A stretch of DNA of 62,323 nucleotides from an uncultured Alphaproteobacteria bacterium (GTDB lineage Bacteria > Pseudomonadota > Alphaproteobacteria > HIMB59 > GCA-002718135): contig CACIIL010000004.1 of the NCBI GenBank assembly GCA_902586695.1, positions 1 through 62,323 of the forward strand. Reading direction: 5' to 3'. Position 1 is the first letter of the stretch; each line of letters opens with the position of its first letter. The notes beneath the pieces were generated by a model, which worked only from the letters and a program-made list of their open reading frames with translations, ran no database searches and was not told the origin of the DNA. A program made the translations under genes and the position numbers. Positions 33,835 through 42,244 of this stretch are shown in pieces.

Positions 33835-33961
33835 TTGGATAAAGAATCAAAAAAATATATTTAATAGTTAGGAAAAAATTATGTTATTTTATATAGATTT
33901 TAATAAAAACAAAACTAAATACTTAGAAGAGAATTTATCTCTTTCACTTATGGAGGATTTT

Positions 33962-34153
33962 ATGAAAACATCATTTATTATTGCGAAAAAAAACTATACA
34001 TTAAAATATGAAAGAAAAATGCCTGAAAAAGAGGTATTAAAAATGAAATCTTTTGTCACAAAAAAAGGTGATAAACTTGTTAAGACAAATAATTTTAAGA
34101 TAAAAAAAACAATTGAAAAAGATAATGAGCGTATTTTTGAAGTTATTCTATAA
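33962..34153 (+). CDS. Small basic protein of unknown function
   Basis: A 63-residue ORF beginning MKTSFIIAKKNYTLKYERKM, rich in lysine, with likely beta strands at both ends (ERIFEVIL). The start at 33962 is preferred because GGAGG lies five bases upstream, the best ribosome binding site in the area; an in-frame ATG at 33881 would give 90 residues. Its stop abuts the convergent yqgE stop with no spacer. In the flipped orientation of the amt segment it would follow the winged-helix gene on the same strand, so it may belong to that nitrogen operon. No family recognised. Confidence 0.55.
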   Translation: MKTSFIIAKKNYTLKYERKMPEKEVLKMKSFVTKKGDKLVKTNNFKIKKTIEKDNERIFEVIL

Positions 34154-34705
34154 TTAGGCTCTGCCTGAATATTGAGATAATTTATTGGGATCAACTCCTA
34201 GTAAATTATAAGCTTTGTTCCATTTATTTGATACTTCATCGTCAAATAAAAAGTTAGAGTCAACTGAAAGAGTTACCCAACTGTTTGCAAGGATTTCTTT
34301 TTCTATTTGTCCTGGTCCCCATCCAGCATATCCAAGAGCCAAAATGCTATTTTTAGGACCTTTTCCTTTTGATAAGTCTTCAAAAAACTCTGATGTACTT
34401 GTTAGTGCTACACCTTTTTCAATTGAAAGGGTTTCTTTTTGTATAACTTCATCTGAATGCAAAACAAAACCTCTTCCGCTTTCAACAGGTCCACCATAGC
34501 GAATATATAGTTTTTTATTTTCGAGTGGTTTATCAATGCCCAGTTGTTCTAATAAATCAGGGTATAAATCATAATCTATCTTTTTATTTATTATTATTCC
34601 CATAGCTCCTTCAGATGAATGAGCACACATATATATAACAGTTTTATAAAACCTCTCATCTTCTAGAGATGGCATTGAAATTAATAGTTTTCCTGTTAAA
34701 TCCAT
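34154..34705 (-). CDS. YqgE/AlgH family protein (UPF0301)
   Basis: A 183-residue cytoplasmic protein of the conserved UPF0301 family. MDLTGKLLISMPSLEDERF and VIYMCAHSSEGAMGIIINK are the family signatures, followed by YRGGPVE-type sequence (RYGGPVESGRGFVLHS) and LGYAGWGPGQIEKEI. The biochemical role is unknown. It is divergent from the DsbD/ScsB-like gene with 69 bp between the starts; yqgE and dsbD-type genes are often neighbours in alphaproteobacteria. Confidence 0.93.
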   Translation of the reverse strand: MDLTGKLLISMPSLEDERFYKTVIYMCAHSSEGAMGIIINKKIDYDLYPDLLEQLGIDKPLENKKLYIRYGGPVESGRGFVLHSDEVIQKETLSIEKGVALTSTSEFFEDLSKGKGPKNSILALGYAGWGPGQIEKEILANSWVTLSVDSNFLFDDEVSNKWNKAYNLLGVDPNKLSQYSGRA

Positions 34706-34774
34706 AATTATATATATTTCTATTATATATAGTATTTCAATAGCCTATTACTATATATTACAATAATAATTCTG

Positions 34775-36826
34775 ATGAACACATTGCTTAATTTATTTAA
34801 ATTTCTTATTTATACTATGATATTGAGCGTTTTTTATAAAATTGCTCTAGCTAATTCAAGTGATTGGTCAGTGAGTGAAACATCAAAACTAAGATTAATT
34901 TCTCCTTATGCTCAAAATAATACTAATAATTTTATTGTCGGACTTGAGTATAAAATGGAACAGGACTGGAAAACTTATTGGAAATCTCCAGGTGATGGAG
35001 GCTTCCCCCAAACAATCTCCTGGGATAATTCATTAAATGTTAAAAGTATTAATATTTTGTGGCCTACTCCTGATGAGTTTGAAATATTAGGCTTAACATC
35101 ACTTGGTTATCAAAATAATGTCATCTTTCCTCTTGAGGTAGAAGTAGAAGATCCATTACAAAATACATTTTTAAACTTACATGTAAATTTCTTAATTTGT
35201 AAAGAGGTATGTATTCCTGGCGATGCAAGAGTTTACTTAGAAATTCCTTCTGGAGAAAAAAAATTAACAGAAAATTATTTTGTTTTGGAGAAAGCTTTAT
35301 CTTTTTTACCAGAAAAGAATTTAGATAGCTCTTATATTAAAAAAATAGATGCTAATGTTTTTAACAATAATGAGTATTCAACAATTCAACTCCAATTTGA
35401 ATCAGAAAAAATTTTTTTTAATCCAAAAATATTTTTGCATACTCCATTTGGTCTTCCAGTAGTTAAAAACTCCATTAATTACTCAAGTGACAACAAATTA
35501 ATTAATGCTGAATTTAATTTTGATAACGATCTAATATCTAAGGAAGAATTTCCCCTGGAAGTAATTATCAAAGATAAAAATCATAATTTTGAAAAAGTAC
35601 TTAATGTTAAAATATCTAACAAAGATTTAAATATAATAAAAAATAATAAATTTATCTATTATTTGCTAATATCATTATTGGCTGGTTTAATTTTAAATGT
35701 CATGCCTTGTGTATTTCCAGTTCTTTCCATAAAATTATTTTCATTTTTATCTGCTGAGAAACATAGCGCTAGAGTAAGTTTTTTAATTACTGCTATTGGA
35801 ATTATTTCGTCTTTTGCCCTTTTGGGTTTAGCTTTTTTATTATTACAGTATTCTAAAGTTTCTGTTGCATGGGGTATGCAATTTCAACAACCATATTTTT
35901 TGATTTTTATTACTATGGTAATGTTTTTATTTATGATGAATATGTTTGGTCAATTTGAAATATCCTTACCAAATAAATTCAATAATTTAAACTTTTTCGG
36001 CAGAAGTAATAATATTTATTTAAAAGATTTTTTTAATGGATTTTTTGCAACACTAATGGCAACCCCATGTTCAGCACCATTTGTTGGTACAGCGATTACT
36101 GCTGCATTTACTCAAAATTATATAATAGGAATCAGTATCTTTTTATTTATGGGAATAGGAATGAGCACGCCTTATTTATTAATTGCTACATTTCCAAAGT
36201 TAATTAATTTCATACCTAAACCTGGAAAGTGGATGGTTTATATAAAATATTTTCTAGGATTATTACTTTTAGCTACTGTAATATGGTTATCAAATATTTT
36301 ATTAAATTTTTTTAATTATTATTTTTTATTTTTCTCTCTGATAATATTTTTAGTTGTAACTTATAGAAAAAAAATACCTTTTATAAAAAATACTATTACG
36401 TTGATAGTTCTATTTATTTTTTTTTCTTCTTCTTCTCTAAAATTATTTCAACAAAATCCAATAATTTATTATGATAAAGATTGGTTAAATTATTTTGAGG
36501 TTGATTTAGATAACCTTTTACAAAGAGATCAGATAGTTTTTTTAGATATTACAGCAGATTGGTGTGCAACATGTCAATTTAACAAAATTAATGTTTTAAA
36601 TTCTGAAAGAGTTACAAAATTATTAAAAAATAATAATATTTCACTTATCAGAGCTGATTGGACAAAACCTAATGAGAAGATTAATATTTTTTTAGAAAAA
36701 TATGAACGTTTTGGTATTCCTTTTAATGCCTTTTTTTCTAAAAGTTTTCCTAACGGAATATTGTTATCTGAGCTGCTTTCTGAAAAAGAAATAGTAAATG
36801 CTATGAATAAAATAAAAAATGATTAA
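34775..36826 (+). CDS. DsbD/ScsB-like thiol:disulfide interchange protein
   Basis: A 683-residue inner-membrane electron transporter that moves reducing equivalents from cytoplasmic thioredoxin to the periplasm. A signal segment is followed by a periplasmic domain (to about residue 290) of the ScsB type with DWKTYWKSPGDGGFP and CKEVCIPGDA, an eight-helix core with MPCVFPVLSIK and TPCSAPFVG holding the membrane cysteine pair, and a C-terminal thioredoxin-like domain with DWCATCQFNK. All three redox-active cysteine pairs are present. It overlaps the peroxiredoxin gene by 8 bp. Confidence 0.88.
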   Translation: MNTLLNLFKFLIYTMILSVFYKIALANSSDWSVSETSKLRLISPYAQNNTNNFIVGLEYKMEQDWKTYWKSPGDGGFPQTISWDNSLNVKSINILWPTPDEFEILGLTSLGYQNNVIFPLEVEVEDPLQNTFLNLHVNFLICKEVCIPGDARVYLEIPSGEKKLTENYFVLEKALSFLPEKNLDSSYIKKIDANVFNNNEYSTIQLQFESEKIFFNPKIFLHTPFGLPVVKNSINYSSDNKLINAEFNFDNDLISKEEFPLEVIIKDKNHNFEKVLNVKISNKDLNIIKNNKFIYYLLISLLAGLILNVMPCVFPVLSIKLFSFLSAEKHSARVSFLITAIGIISSFALLGLAFLLLQYSKVSVAWGMQFQQPYFLIFITMVMFLFMMNMFGQFEISLPNKFNNLNFFGRSNNIYLKDFFNGFFATLMATPCSAPFVGTAITAAFTQNYIIGISIFLFMGIGMSTPYLLIATFPKLINFIPKPGKWMVYIKYFLGLLLLATVIWLSNILLNFFNYYFLFFSLIIFLVVTYRKKIPFIKNTITLIVLFIFFSSSSLKLFQQNPIIYYDKDWLNYFEVDLDNLLQRDQIVFLDITADWCATCQFNKINVLNSERVTKLLKNNNISLIRADWTKPNEKINIFLEKYERFGIPFNAFFSKSFPNGILLSELLSEKEIVNAMNKIKND

Positions 36827-37289
36827 AACCTTTCCATCAATTGAGACGCCTATAATTGAAAAAGGCATTACATCAAAAGTTAATCTTTCTGATAAAATTA
36901 AAGATAAAAAAGTTATTATCTTTGGAGTACCAGGTGCTTTTACACCTACTTGTTCAGAAAAGCATATGCCAAGTTATATAAAATTGCATCAGCAAATAAC
37001 AAATAAAGGCATTGATGATATTTATTGTTTATCTGTAAATGATAAATTTGTAATGAGTGCTTGGTTATTAAATTACACTGATGGTCACAAAATAATTGGT
37101 ATTGCTGATGGTAATGGAGATATTTGTAAAAAATTAAATTTACTTGTAGATAAATCTAACAATTTTATGGGTATGCGAGCAAAAAGATTTTCAATGATAG
37201 TGATAAATAATTTTATAGAAAATACTTTTATTGAAGAACCAGGAGAGTACAAAGTTTCATCAGCAGAGCATTTATTAACGATACTTTAA
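36819..37289 (+). CDS. Peroxiredoxin (Prx5/AhpE-like redoxin family)
   Basis: A 156-residue thiol peroxidase. The peroxidatic cysteine is C45 in FGVPGAFTPTCSEKHMPSY, with the arginine of the active site expected in MRAKRFSMIV. It matches the atypical Prx5 group often reduced by glutathione/glutaredoxin. The start overlaps the DsbD-like gene by 8 bp, so the two redox proteins are co-expressed, although this one lacks a signal peptide and should act in the cytoplasm. Confidence 0.9.
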   Translation: MIKTFPSIETPIIEKGITSKVNLSDKIKDKKVIIFGVPGAFTPTCSEKHMPSYIKLHQQITNKGIDDIYCLSVNDKFVMSAWLLNYTDGHKIIGIADGNGDICKKLNLLVDKSNNFMGMRAKRFSMIVINNFIENTFIEEPGEYKVSSAEHLLTIL

Positions 37290-37333
37290 GTTTTAATATC
37301 TTTAAATAATTTATTAATATAATATAAATAAGT

Positions 37334-39067
37334 ATGTCAGAAAAAAAAAGATACAGATCAGCTGAGTGGTATAATTCTAAAACTCATAAAAGAGATACAT
37401 TTGTGCATAGAGGTTGGATGCGAAATCAAGGACATCCTGACCATCTTTTTGATGGAAGACCTGTAATAGGTATTTGTAATACTTGGTCTGAATTAACACC
37501 GTGTAATGGACACTTTAGAGAAATTTCTGAATCGGTTAAAAAAGGTGTTTATGAAGCAGGTGGTTTCCCATTAGAATTTCCAGTGTTTTCGGCAAGTGAA
37601 TCAAATTTAAGACCAACAGCCATGCTGTTTAGAAATCTTGCAAGTATGGATGTAGAAGAGGCAATTAGAGGCAATCCCATGGATGGTGTAGTGCTATTAA
37701 TGGGTTGTGATAAAACAACACCTTCTTTATTAATGGGTGCTGCTAGTGTTGATATTCCAACAATTGGTGTATCAGGAGGACCCATGCTTAATGGACATCA
37801 CAAAGGAAATACTATTGGTTCTGGCACAGGAGTTTGGCAATTAGATGCTGATTTAAGTGCTGGTAAAATTACAGAGGAAGATTTTATAGAAGCGGAAATA
37901 TCAATGAGTAGGTCGAAAGGCAATTGTATGACAATGGGTACTGCTTCTACAATGGGAAGCATGGTTGAGGCATTAGGTATGGCTTTACCTCATAATGCAG
38001 CGATACCAGCAGTTGATGCAAGAAGATATTCGCTTGCACACATGTCTGGTAAAAGAATTGTGGAAATGGTTAAAGAAAATTTAACTATGTCAAAAGTTGT
38101 ATCCAAAGCTTCATTCGAAAACGCTATTAAAGTAAATGGTGCAATAGGAGGTTCAACAAATGCTGTGATTCATCTTGCAGCTATTGCAGGGAGATTAGAA
38201 ATTGATTTAACTTTAGATGATTGGGAAAAATGTGGAAAAGATATCCCTACACTTGTGAATTTACAGCCATCAGGTAAATATTTAATGGAGGACTTTTATT
38301 ATGCAGGAGGGGTGCCTGCTGTGATAAAACAACTTTTAGATAAGAAATTAATTAATAAAAATGCATTAACTGTTAATGGTAAAACAATTGAAGAAAACAA
38401 TATTAATGCAGATTGTTGGAACAAAGAAGTAATAAAAAATTTTGACTCTCCTCTCGTAAAAGATGGAGGAATTAAAATTTTAAAAGGAAATATAGCCCCC
38501 GATGGCGCCATTATAAAACCTTCTGCAGCTAGTTCTGAATTAATGCAACACAAAGGAAAAGCAATTGTTTTTGAAAGTATAGAAGAATTTCAAAATAAAA
38601 TAGATGATCCAAATCTTGATGTAGATAAAAATTCTATTTTAGTTTTAAAAAATTGTGGACCTAGAGGATATCCTGGTATGGCAGAAGTGGGCAATATGAG
38701 ACTTCCTAAAAAAATTTTAAAGCAAGGCATAAGAGATATGATTAGAATATCAGATGCGAGAATGAGTGGAACAGCTTATGGCACTGTTATACTACATACA
38801 TGCCCTGAAGCTGCAGTAAAGGGACCATTAGCTGCAGTACAAAATGGCGATATAATTGAAGTTGATGTAAAGAATTGTAAGTTGAATTTAAATGTATCAA
38901 ATGAAGTCATAGAAAAAAGATTAGAGGCCTATCAACCTATTTTACCAGAAATTAAAGGCGGTTATCAAAAAATGTATGTTGATCATGTAATGCAAGCTGA
39001 CAAAGGTGCAGATTTGGATTTCCTAGTTGGTAAAAGAGGTTCTGAAGTTAAAAGACATAGTCATTAA
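37334..39067 (+). CDS. IlvD/Edd-family dehydratase, probably sugar-acid (arabinonate-type)
   Basis: A 577-residue Fe-S dehydratase. Cluster ligands are C57 (TPCNGH), one in LMGCDKTTPSLLMGAA and one in SKGNCMTMGTAST; the lysine in GCDKTTP is the carbamylated magnesium ligand. The N-terminal RSAEWYNSKTHKRDTFVHRG and NQGHPDHLFDGRPVIGI, and the C-terminal LDFLVGKRGS, closely match what I recall of L-arabinonate/D-xylonate dehydratases rather than IlvD proper. It should convert an aldonic acid to a 2-keto-3-deoxy acid. It heads a plus-strand cluster with a PLP enzyme and an SDR. Confidence 0.85.
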   Translation: MSEKKRYRSAEWYNSKTHKRDTFVHRGWMRNQGHPDHLFDGRPVIGICNTWSELTPCNGHFREISESVKKGVYEAGGFPLEFPVFSASESNLRPTAMLFRNLASMDVEEAIRGNPMDGVVLLMGCDKTTPSLLMGAASVDIPTIGVSGGPMLNGHHKGNTIGSGTGVWQLDADLSAGKITEEDFIEAEISMSRSKGNCMTMGTASTMGSMVEALGMALPHNAAIPAVDARRYSLAHMSGKRIVEMVKENLTMSKVVSKASFENAIKVNGAIGGSTNAVIHLAAIAGRLEIDLTLDDWEKCGKDIPTLVNLQPSGKYLMEDFYYAGGVPAVIKQLLDKKLINKNALTVNGKTIEENNINADCWNKEVIKNFDSPLVKDGGIKILKGNIAPDGAIIKPSAASSELMQHKGKAIVFESIEEFQNKIDDPNLDVDKNSILVLKNCGPRGYPGMAEVGNMRLPKKILKQGIRDMIRISDARMSGTAYGTVILHTCPEAAVKGPLAAVQNGDIIEVDVKNCKLNLNVSNEVIEKRLEAYQPILPEIKGGYQKMYVDHVMQADKGADLDFLVGKRGSEVKRHSH

Positions 39068-39075
39068 TGTAATAC

Positions 39076-40113
39076 ATGAATAGTAACTTTGTACCACTAT
39101 CAGCTGAAGAATTAGTTACTAAAATTAGTAAAATTCCAAGAGTTAATTTAGCCTTACTTCCAACAGTTCTAGAATTTGCTCCGAATATTTCGAAAGAATT
39201 AGGTATAAATCTTTTTATAAAAAGAGATGATTGTACAGCTCTTGCTTTTGGAGGAAATAAGACTAGGCATTTAGAATTTATAATGGCAAAGGCTTTTTCT
39301 GGAGATTATGATTGTATTCTAACTGGTGCAGCTTCTCAATCGAATTTCTGCAGACAGGCAGTTGCAGCCGCTAATAAATTAAATTTAGATAGTTATTTAG
39401 TTTTAATGCACGGCATCAAAGGCAGGATGATGCAAGGTAATTTTTTATTATACAATATTTTAGGTGCAAATGTTGATGTTGTGGAAGGTGAAGACTTAGA
39501 AGAAATACCTAAACACTTAGATAAAAAATATAAAGATCTTATAAAAAAAGGAAGAAAGCCATTGTTAATTTATGGTGGTTTTGGAAAAGAAGATACTGTT
39601 CTTGCTGCAGTTAGTTATGCTAATGCAATGGCAGAAATAGATTTACAAATGAAAAAGCAGAATTTTATGGCTGATCATTTATTTGTAACAGCAGCTAATA
39701 TGACTCAAGCTGGATGTGAGTTGGGGGCTAAGATTCTTAATTGGCCAACCAGAATTCAGGGTGTTTCGCCTGTTTATTGGAAGATGAATATTAAAAAAGA
39801 TATTGCTAGAATATGTAATGAAGCAGCAAAAATGCTAGATGTAAATTTGGAATTTATGCATAATATGATAAATCATGATAAAAGTTACGTCGGTGTAAAA
39901 TATGGTTCTACAACAAAAGAGGGAGTTGAGGCAATGAAACTTCTTGCAAATAAAGAAGGAATTATTTTAGATCCTGTTTACACTTCTAAAGGGTTCGCCG
40001 CATTGATTGATTATGTTAAAAAAGGGATAATAAAAAAAGGAGAAAATGTAATTTTTATATTCACAGGAGGAAGTCCAGCTGTTTTTGCTTATAGTGAAGA
40101 AATAACAAGATAA
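39076..40113 (+). CDS. D-cysteine desulfhydrase / ACC deaminase-family PLP enzyme
   Basis: A 345-residue fold type II PLP enzyme. The PLP lysine lies in FGGNKTRHLEF (K near 57), with the base-contacting GAASQSNFCRQA region and a C-terminal IFTGGSPAVFAY. The group includes D-cysteine desulfhydrase, ACC deaminase and L-cysteate sulfo-lyase (CuyA); I cannot tell the substrate. It begins 8 bp after the dehydratase and 11 bp before the SDR. A sulfonate or D-amino-acid lyase within a sugar-acid operon would be unusual, so the cluster substrate may not be a plain sugar acid. Confidence 0.8.
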   Translation: MNSNFVPLSAEELVTKISKIPRVNLALLPTVLEFAPNISKELGINLFIKRDDCTALAFGGNKTRHLEFIMAKAFSGDYDCILTGAASQSNFCRQAVAAANKLNLDSYLVLMHGIKGRMMQGNFLLYNILGANVDVVEGEDLEEIPKHLDKKYKDLIKKGRKPLLIYGGFGKEDTVLAAVSYANAMAEIDLQMKKQNFMADHLFVTAANMTQAGCELGAKILNWPTRIQGVSPVYWKMNIKKDIARICNEAAKMLDVNLEFMHNMINHDKSYVGVKYGSTTKEGVEAMKLLANKEGIILDPVYTSKGFAALIDYVKKGIIKKGENVIFIFTGGSPAVFAYSEEITR

Positions 40114-40124
40114 AAAAATTAGTT

Positions 40125-40865
40125 ATGAATCAAATTGATCTATCAAATAGAGTTGCAGTTATAACAGGTGGAGCCCAGGGATTTGGATACTCAATGGCTG
40201 AAAGATTCTCGGATTCAAATGCTACAGTTATAATTTGGGATAAAGATGTAGATTTAATGGAATCTTTATCTCTTCCAAAAAATACACATACAATGAAAGT
40301 AGATGTAACTTCATATAAGAACATAGAAAAATCAGCTAATGATGTGTTACAAAAGTTTCATTCCATAGATATTTTAGTAAATAATGCAGGTATTGCAGGA
40401 CCAAGTTTTAAGTCTTGGGATTATCCAATAGATGAATGGCAAAAGGTGATTGATATAGACTTAAGTGGAGTTTTTTACTGTTCAAAAGTTATAGTCCCTC
40501 ATATGATTAAAGCTAATTATGGTAGAATAGTAAATATAGCATCTATTGCAGGAAAAGAGGGTAATCCTAATGCTATGCCATATAGTGCAGCAAAAGCTGG
40601 AGTAATTGCACTTACAAAGTCACTTGGAAAAGAATTATCTGATAAAAATATTTCAGTAAATTGTGTAACTCCTGCAGCAGCAAAAACCAAAATATTTGAT
40701 CAATTAAGCCAAGAACACATTGATTATATGTTATCAAAAATACCTCGTGGAAGATTTTTAAAAGTAGATGAGTTAGCTTCTATGGTATCATGGTTAGTTT
40801 CTGAAGAAAATTCTTACACTACAGCTGCAGTTTTTGATCTAAGTGGAGGTAGAGCAACTTATTAA
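40125..40865 (+). CDS. Short-chain dehydrogenase/reductase (SDR)
   Basis: A 246-residue classical SDR. Cofactor motif TGGAQGFG (14-21), NNAG, catalytic serine in IVNIASIAG and YSAAK provide the Ser-Tyr-Lys triad. The aspartate after the second strand (IIWDKD) suggests NAD(H) preference. It resembles 3-ketoacyl-ACP reductase or sugar dehydrogenases; position after the sugar-acid dehydratase and PLP lyase suggests oxidation of a polyol or lactone precursor. Its stop is two bases from the stop of the convergent GlcD-like gene. Confidence 0.85.
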   Translation: MNQIDLSNRVAVITGGAQGFGYSMAERFSDSNATVIIWDKDVDLMESLSLPKNTHTMKVDVTSYKNIEKSANDVLQKFHSIDILVNNAGIAGPSFKSWDYPIDEWQKVIDIDLSGVFYCSKVIVPHMIKANYGRIVNIASIAGKEGNPNAMPYSAAKAGVIALTKSLGKELSDKNISVNCVTPAAAKTKIFDQLSQEHIDYMLSKIPRGRFLKVDELASMVSWLVSEENSYTTAAVFDLSGGRATY

Positions 40866-40867
40866 CT

Positions 40868-42238
40868 TTAATCAAATACTTTCCCTGGATTCATTATATT
40901 ATTTGGATCAAGACTTTTTTTAATTAATTTCATGTATGGTAGATTATCAGGATGTTGTTTAGCTAGATATTCCTTTTTATGAATTCCAACCCCATGTTCT
41001 CCAGTTATAGTACCCTCTAATTCAAGTGCTTTTTGAATAAGTTTATCACTAAACTCTCTTATTATTTTATAACTATCTTGATCTTTTGGATCATATTGAA
41101 TAGCCACATGAAAATTTCCATCTCCAACATGGCCAACCATGGGTGCTCTTAATCCATAATTTTGGATTTCAGTTTCTGCAAATTGTATAGCTTCAACAAG
41201 ATTAGAAATTGGAACACAAATATCTGTTGTATAAACTTTAATATTATTTTTTTCTGCTTTTACTGAGTAATAAGCATCATGCCTTGCTTGCCATAATTTA
41301 TTTCTTTCTTCTGTGGTTTTTGCCCACTTAAATTTACTACCATTGTTTTCATTTGATATTGATTCAACTATTTCGACAGATTCATTATTACTATTTTCAC
41401 TGCCATGAAATTCAAAAAACAAAGTTGGTTTAATCTCTAAATTCTCTAAATTTGAATATTTAATACTTATATCCATTTGATCTTTATTAAGCATTTCAAT
41501 TCGTGCTATTGGTATGCCGTATTGAATTACTTGTTGTGCAGTTAGAACTGCAGATTCTAAATTTTCAAATTGACAAATTGCACTCATTATACTTTCGGGT
41601 ATTGGATTTAAGCGAAGTTGTATTTCCGAAATTATACCTAAAGTTCCCTCTGAACCTATAAATAAATTTGTTAAATTATAACCTGCTGCTGTTTTTTTTG
41701 ATCTAGTTCCAGTTTTGATTATATCACCATTAGCTAGTATAACAGTCAGACCTGAAACAACTGTTCGCATTGTGCCATATCTTACAGCCATAGTACCCGA
41801 GGCTGATGTAGAAGTCATTCCTCCAAGAGATGCATCAGCACCAGGGTCAATTGGAAAGAAAACGCCTTTACTTTTTAATTCCTCATTAAGCTGCTTACGT
41901 GTAACATATGCTTGAACTCTGCAATCAAAATCATGTTCATTAACATTGATTACTTTATTCATTTTTTCTAAAGATAAAGTGATACCATTAACATTTCCAA
42001 CAACATTACCTTCAAGAGAAGTGCCCGATCCAAAGGGTATTATTGGTGTTTTATTCCTATTGCAAAGCTTTACTATAGAAGAAATTTCTTCATTATTTTT
42101 AGGAAAAACAACCGCTTCAGATAGTATTGGGTCAAATACATCTTCCCCACCAGCATAATTACTTCTCACAGAAGTTGACTTAGAAAATCTGTCTCCTAGT
42201 AAGTCTTGAAGTTCATTTTGCAAACTTTCATTTTTCAT
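40868..42238 (-). CDS. GlcD-like FAD-linked oxidase (D-lactate/2-hydroxyacid dehydrogenase)
   Basis: About 456 residues, FAD-binding type 4 domain at the N-terminus (VVFPKNNEEISSIVKLCNR, IPFGSGTSLEGNVVG, DPGADASLGGMTSTSASGTMAVRYGTM) and a FAD-oxidase C domain with GHVGDGNFHVAI and the terminal GEHGVGIHKKEYL. It should oxidise D-lactate, glycolate or a related 2-hydroxy acid and pass electrons to the quinone pool or cytochrome c. The start at 42238 (MKNESLQ) is preferred to 42259, which would overlap the divergent hydrolase; even so the two starts are only six bases apart. Confidence 0.87.
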   Translation of the reverse strand: MKNESLQNELQDLLGDRFSKSTSVRSNYAGGEDVFDPILSEAVVFPKNNEEISSIVKLCNRNKTPIIPFGSGTSLEGNVVGNVNGITLSLEKMNKVINVNEHDFDCRVQAYVTRKQLNEELKSKGVFFPIDPGADASLGGMTSTSASGTMAVRYGTMRTVVSGLTVILANGDIIKTGTRSKKTAAGYNLTNLFIGSEGTLGIISEIQLRLNPIPESIMSAICQFENLESAVLTAQQVIQYGIPIARIEMLNKDQMDISIKYSNLENLEIKPTLFFEFHGSENSNNESVEIVESISNENNGSKFKWAKTTEERNKLWQARHDAYYSVKAEKNNIKVYTTDICVPISNLVEAIQFAETEIQNYGLRAPMVGHVGDGNFHVAIQYDPKDQDSYKIIREFSDKLIQKALELEGTITGEHGVGIHKKEYLAKQHPDNLPYMKLIKKSLDPNNIMNPGKVFD

Positions 42239-42244
42239 ATAATA

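Noticed and set aside
33834-33850. Single-base indel or sequencing error as the cause of the missing amt start
   Set aside because: No frame upstream of 33834 on the minus strand has an ATG or a signal-peptide-like start, whereas the missing piece is found intact, in phase, at the other repeat arm. Inversion explains everything with one event.
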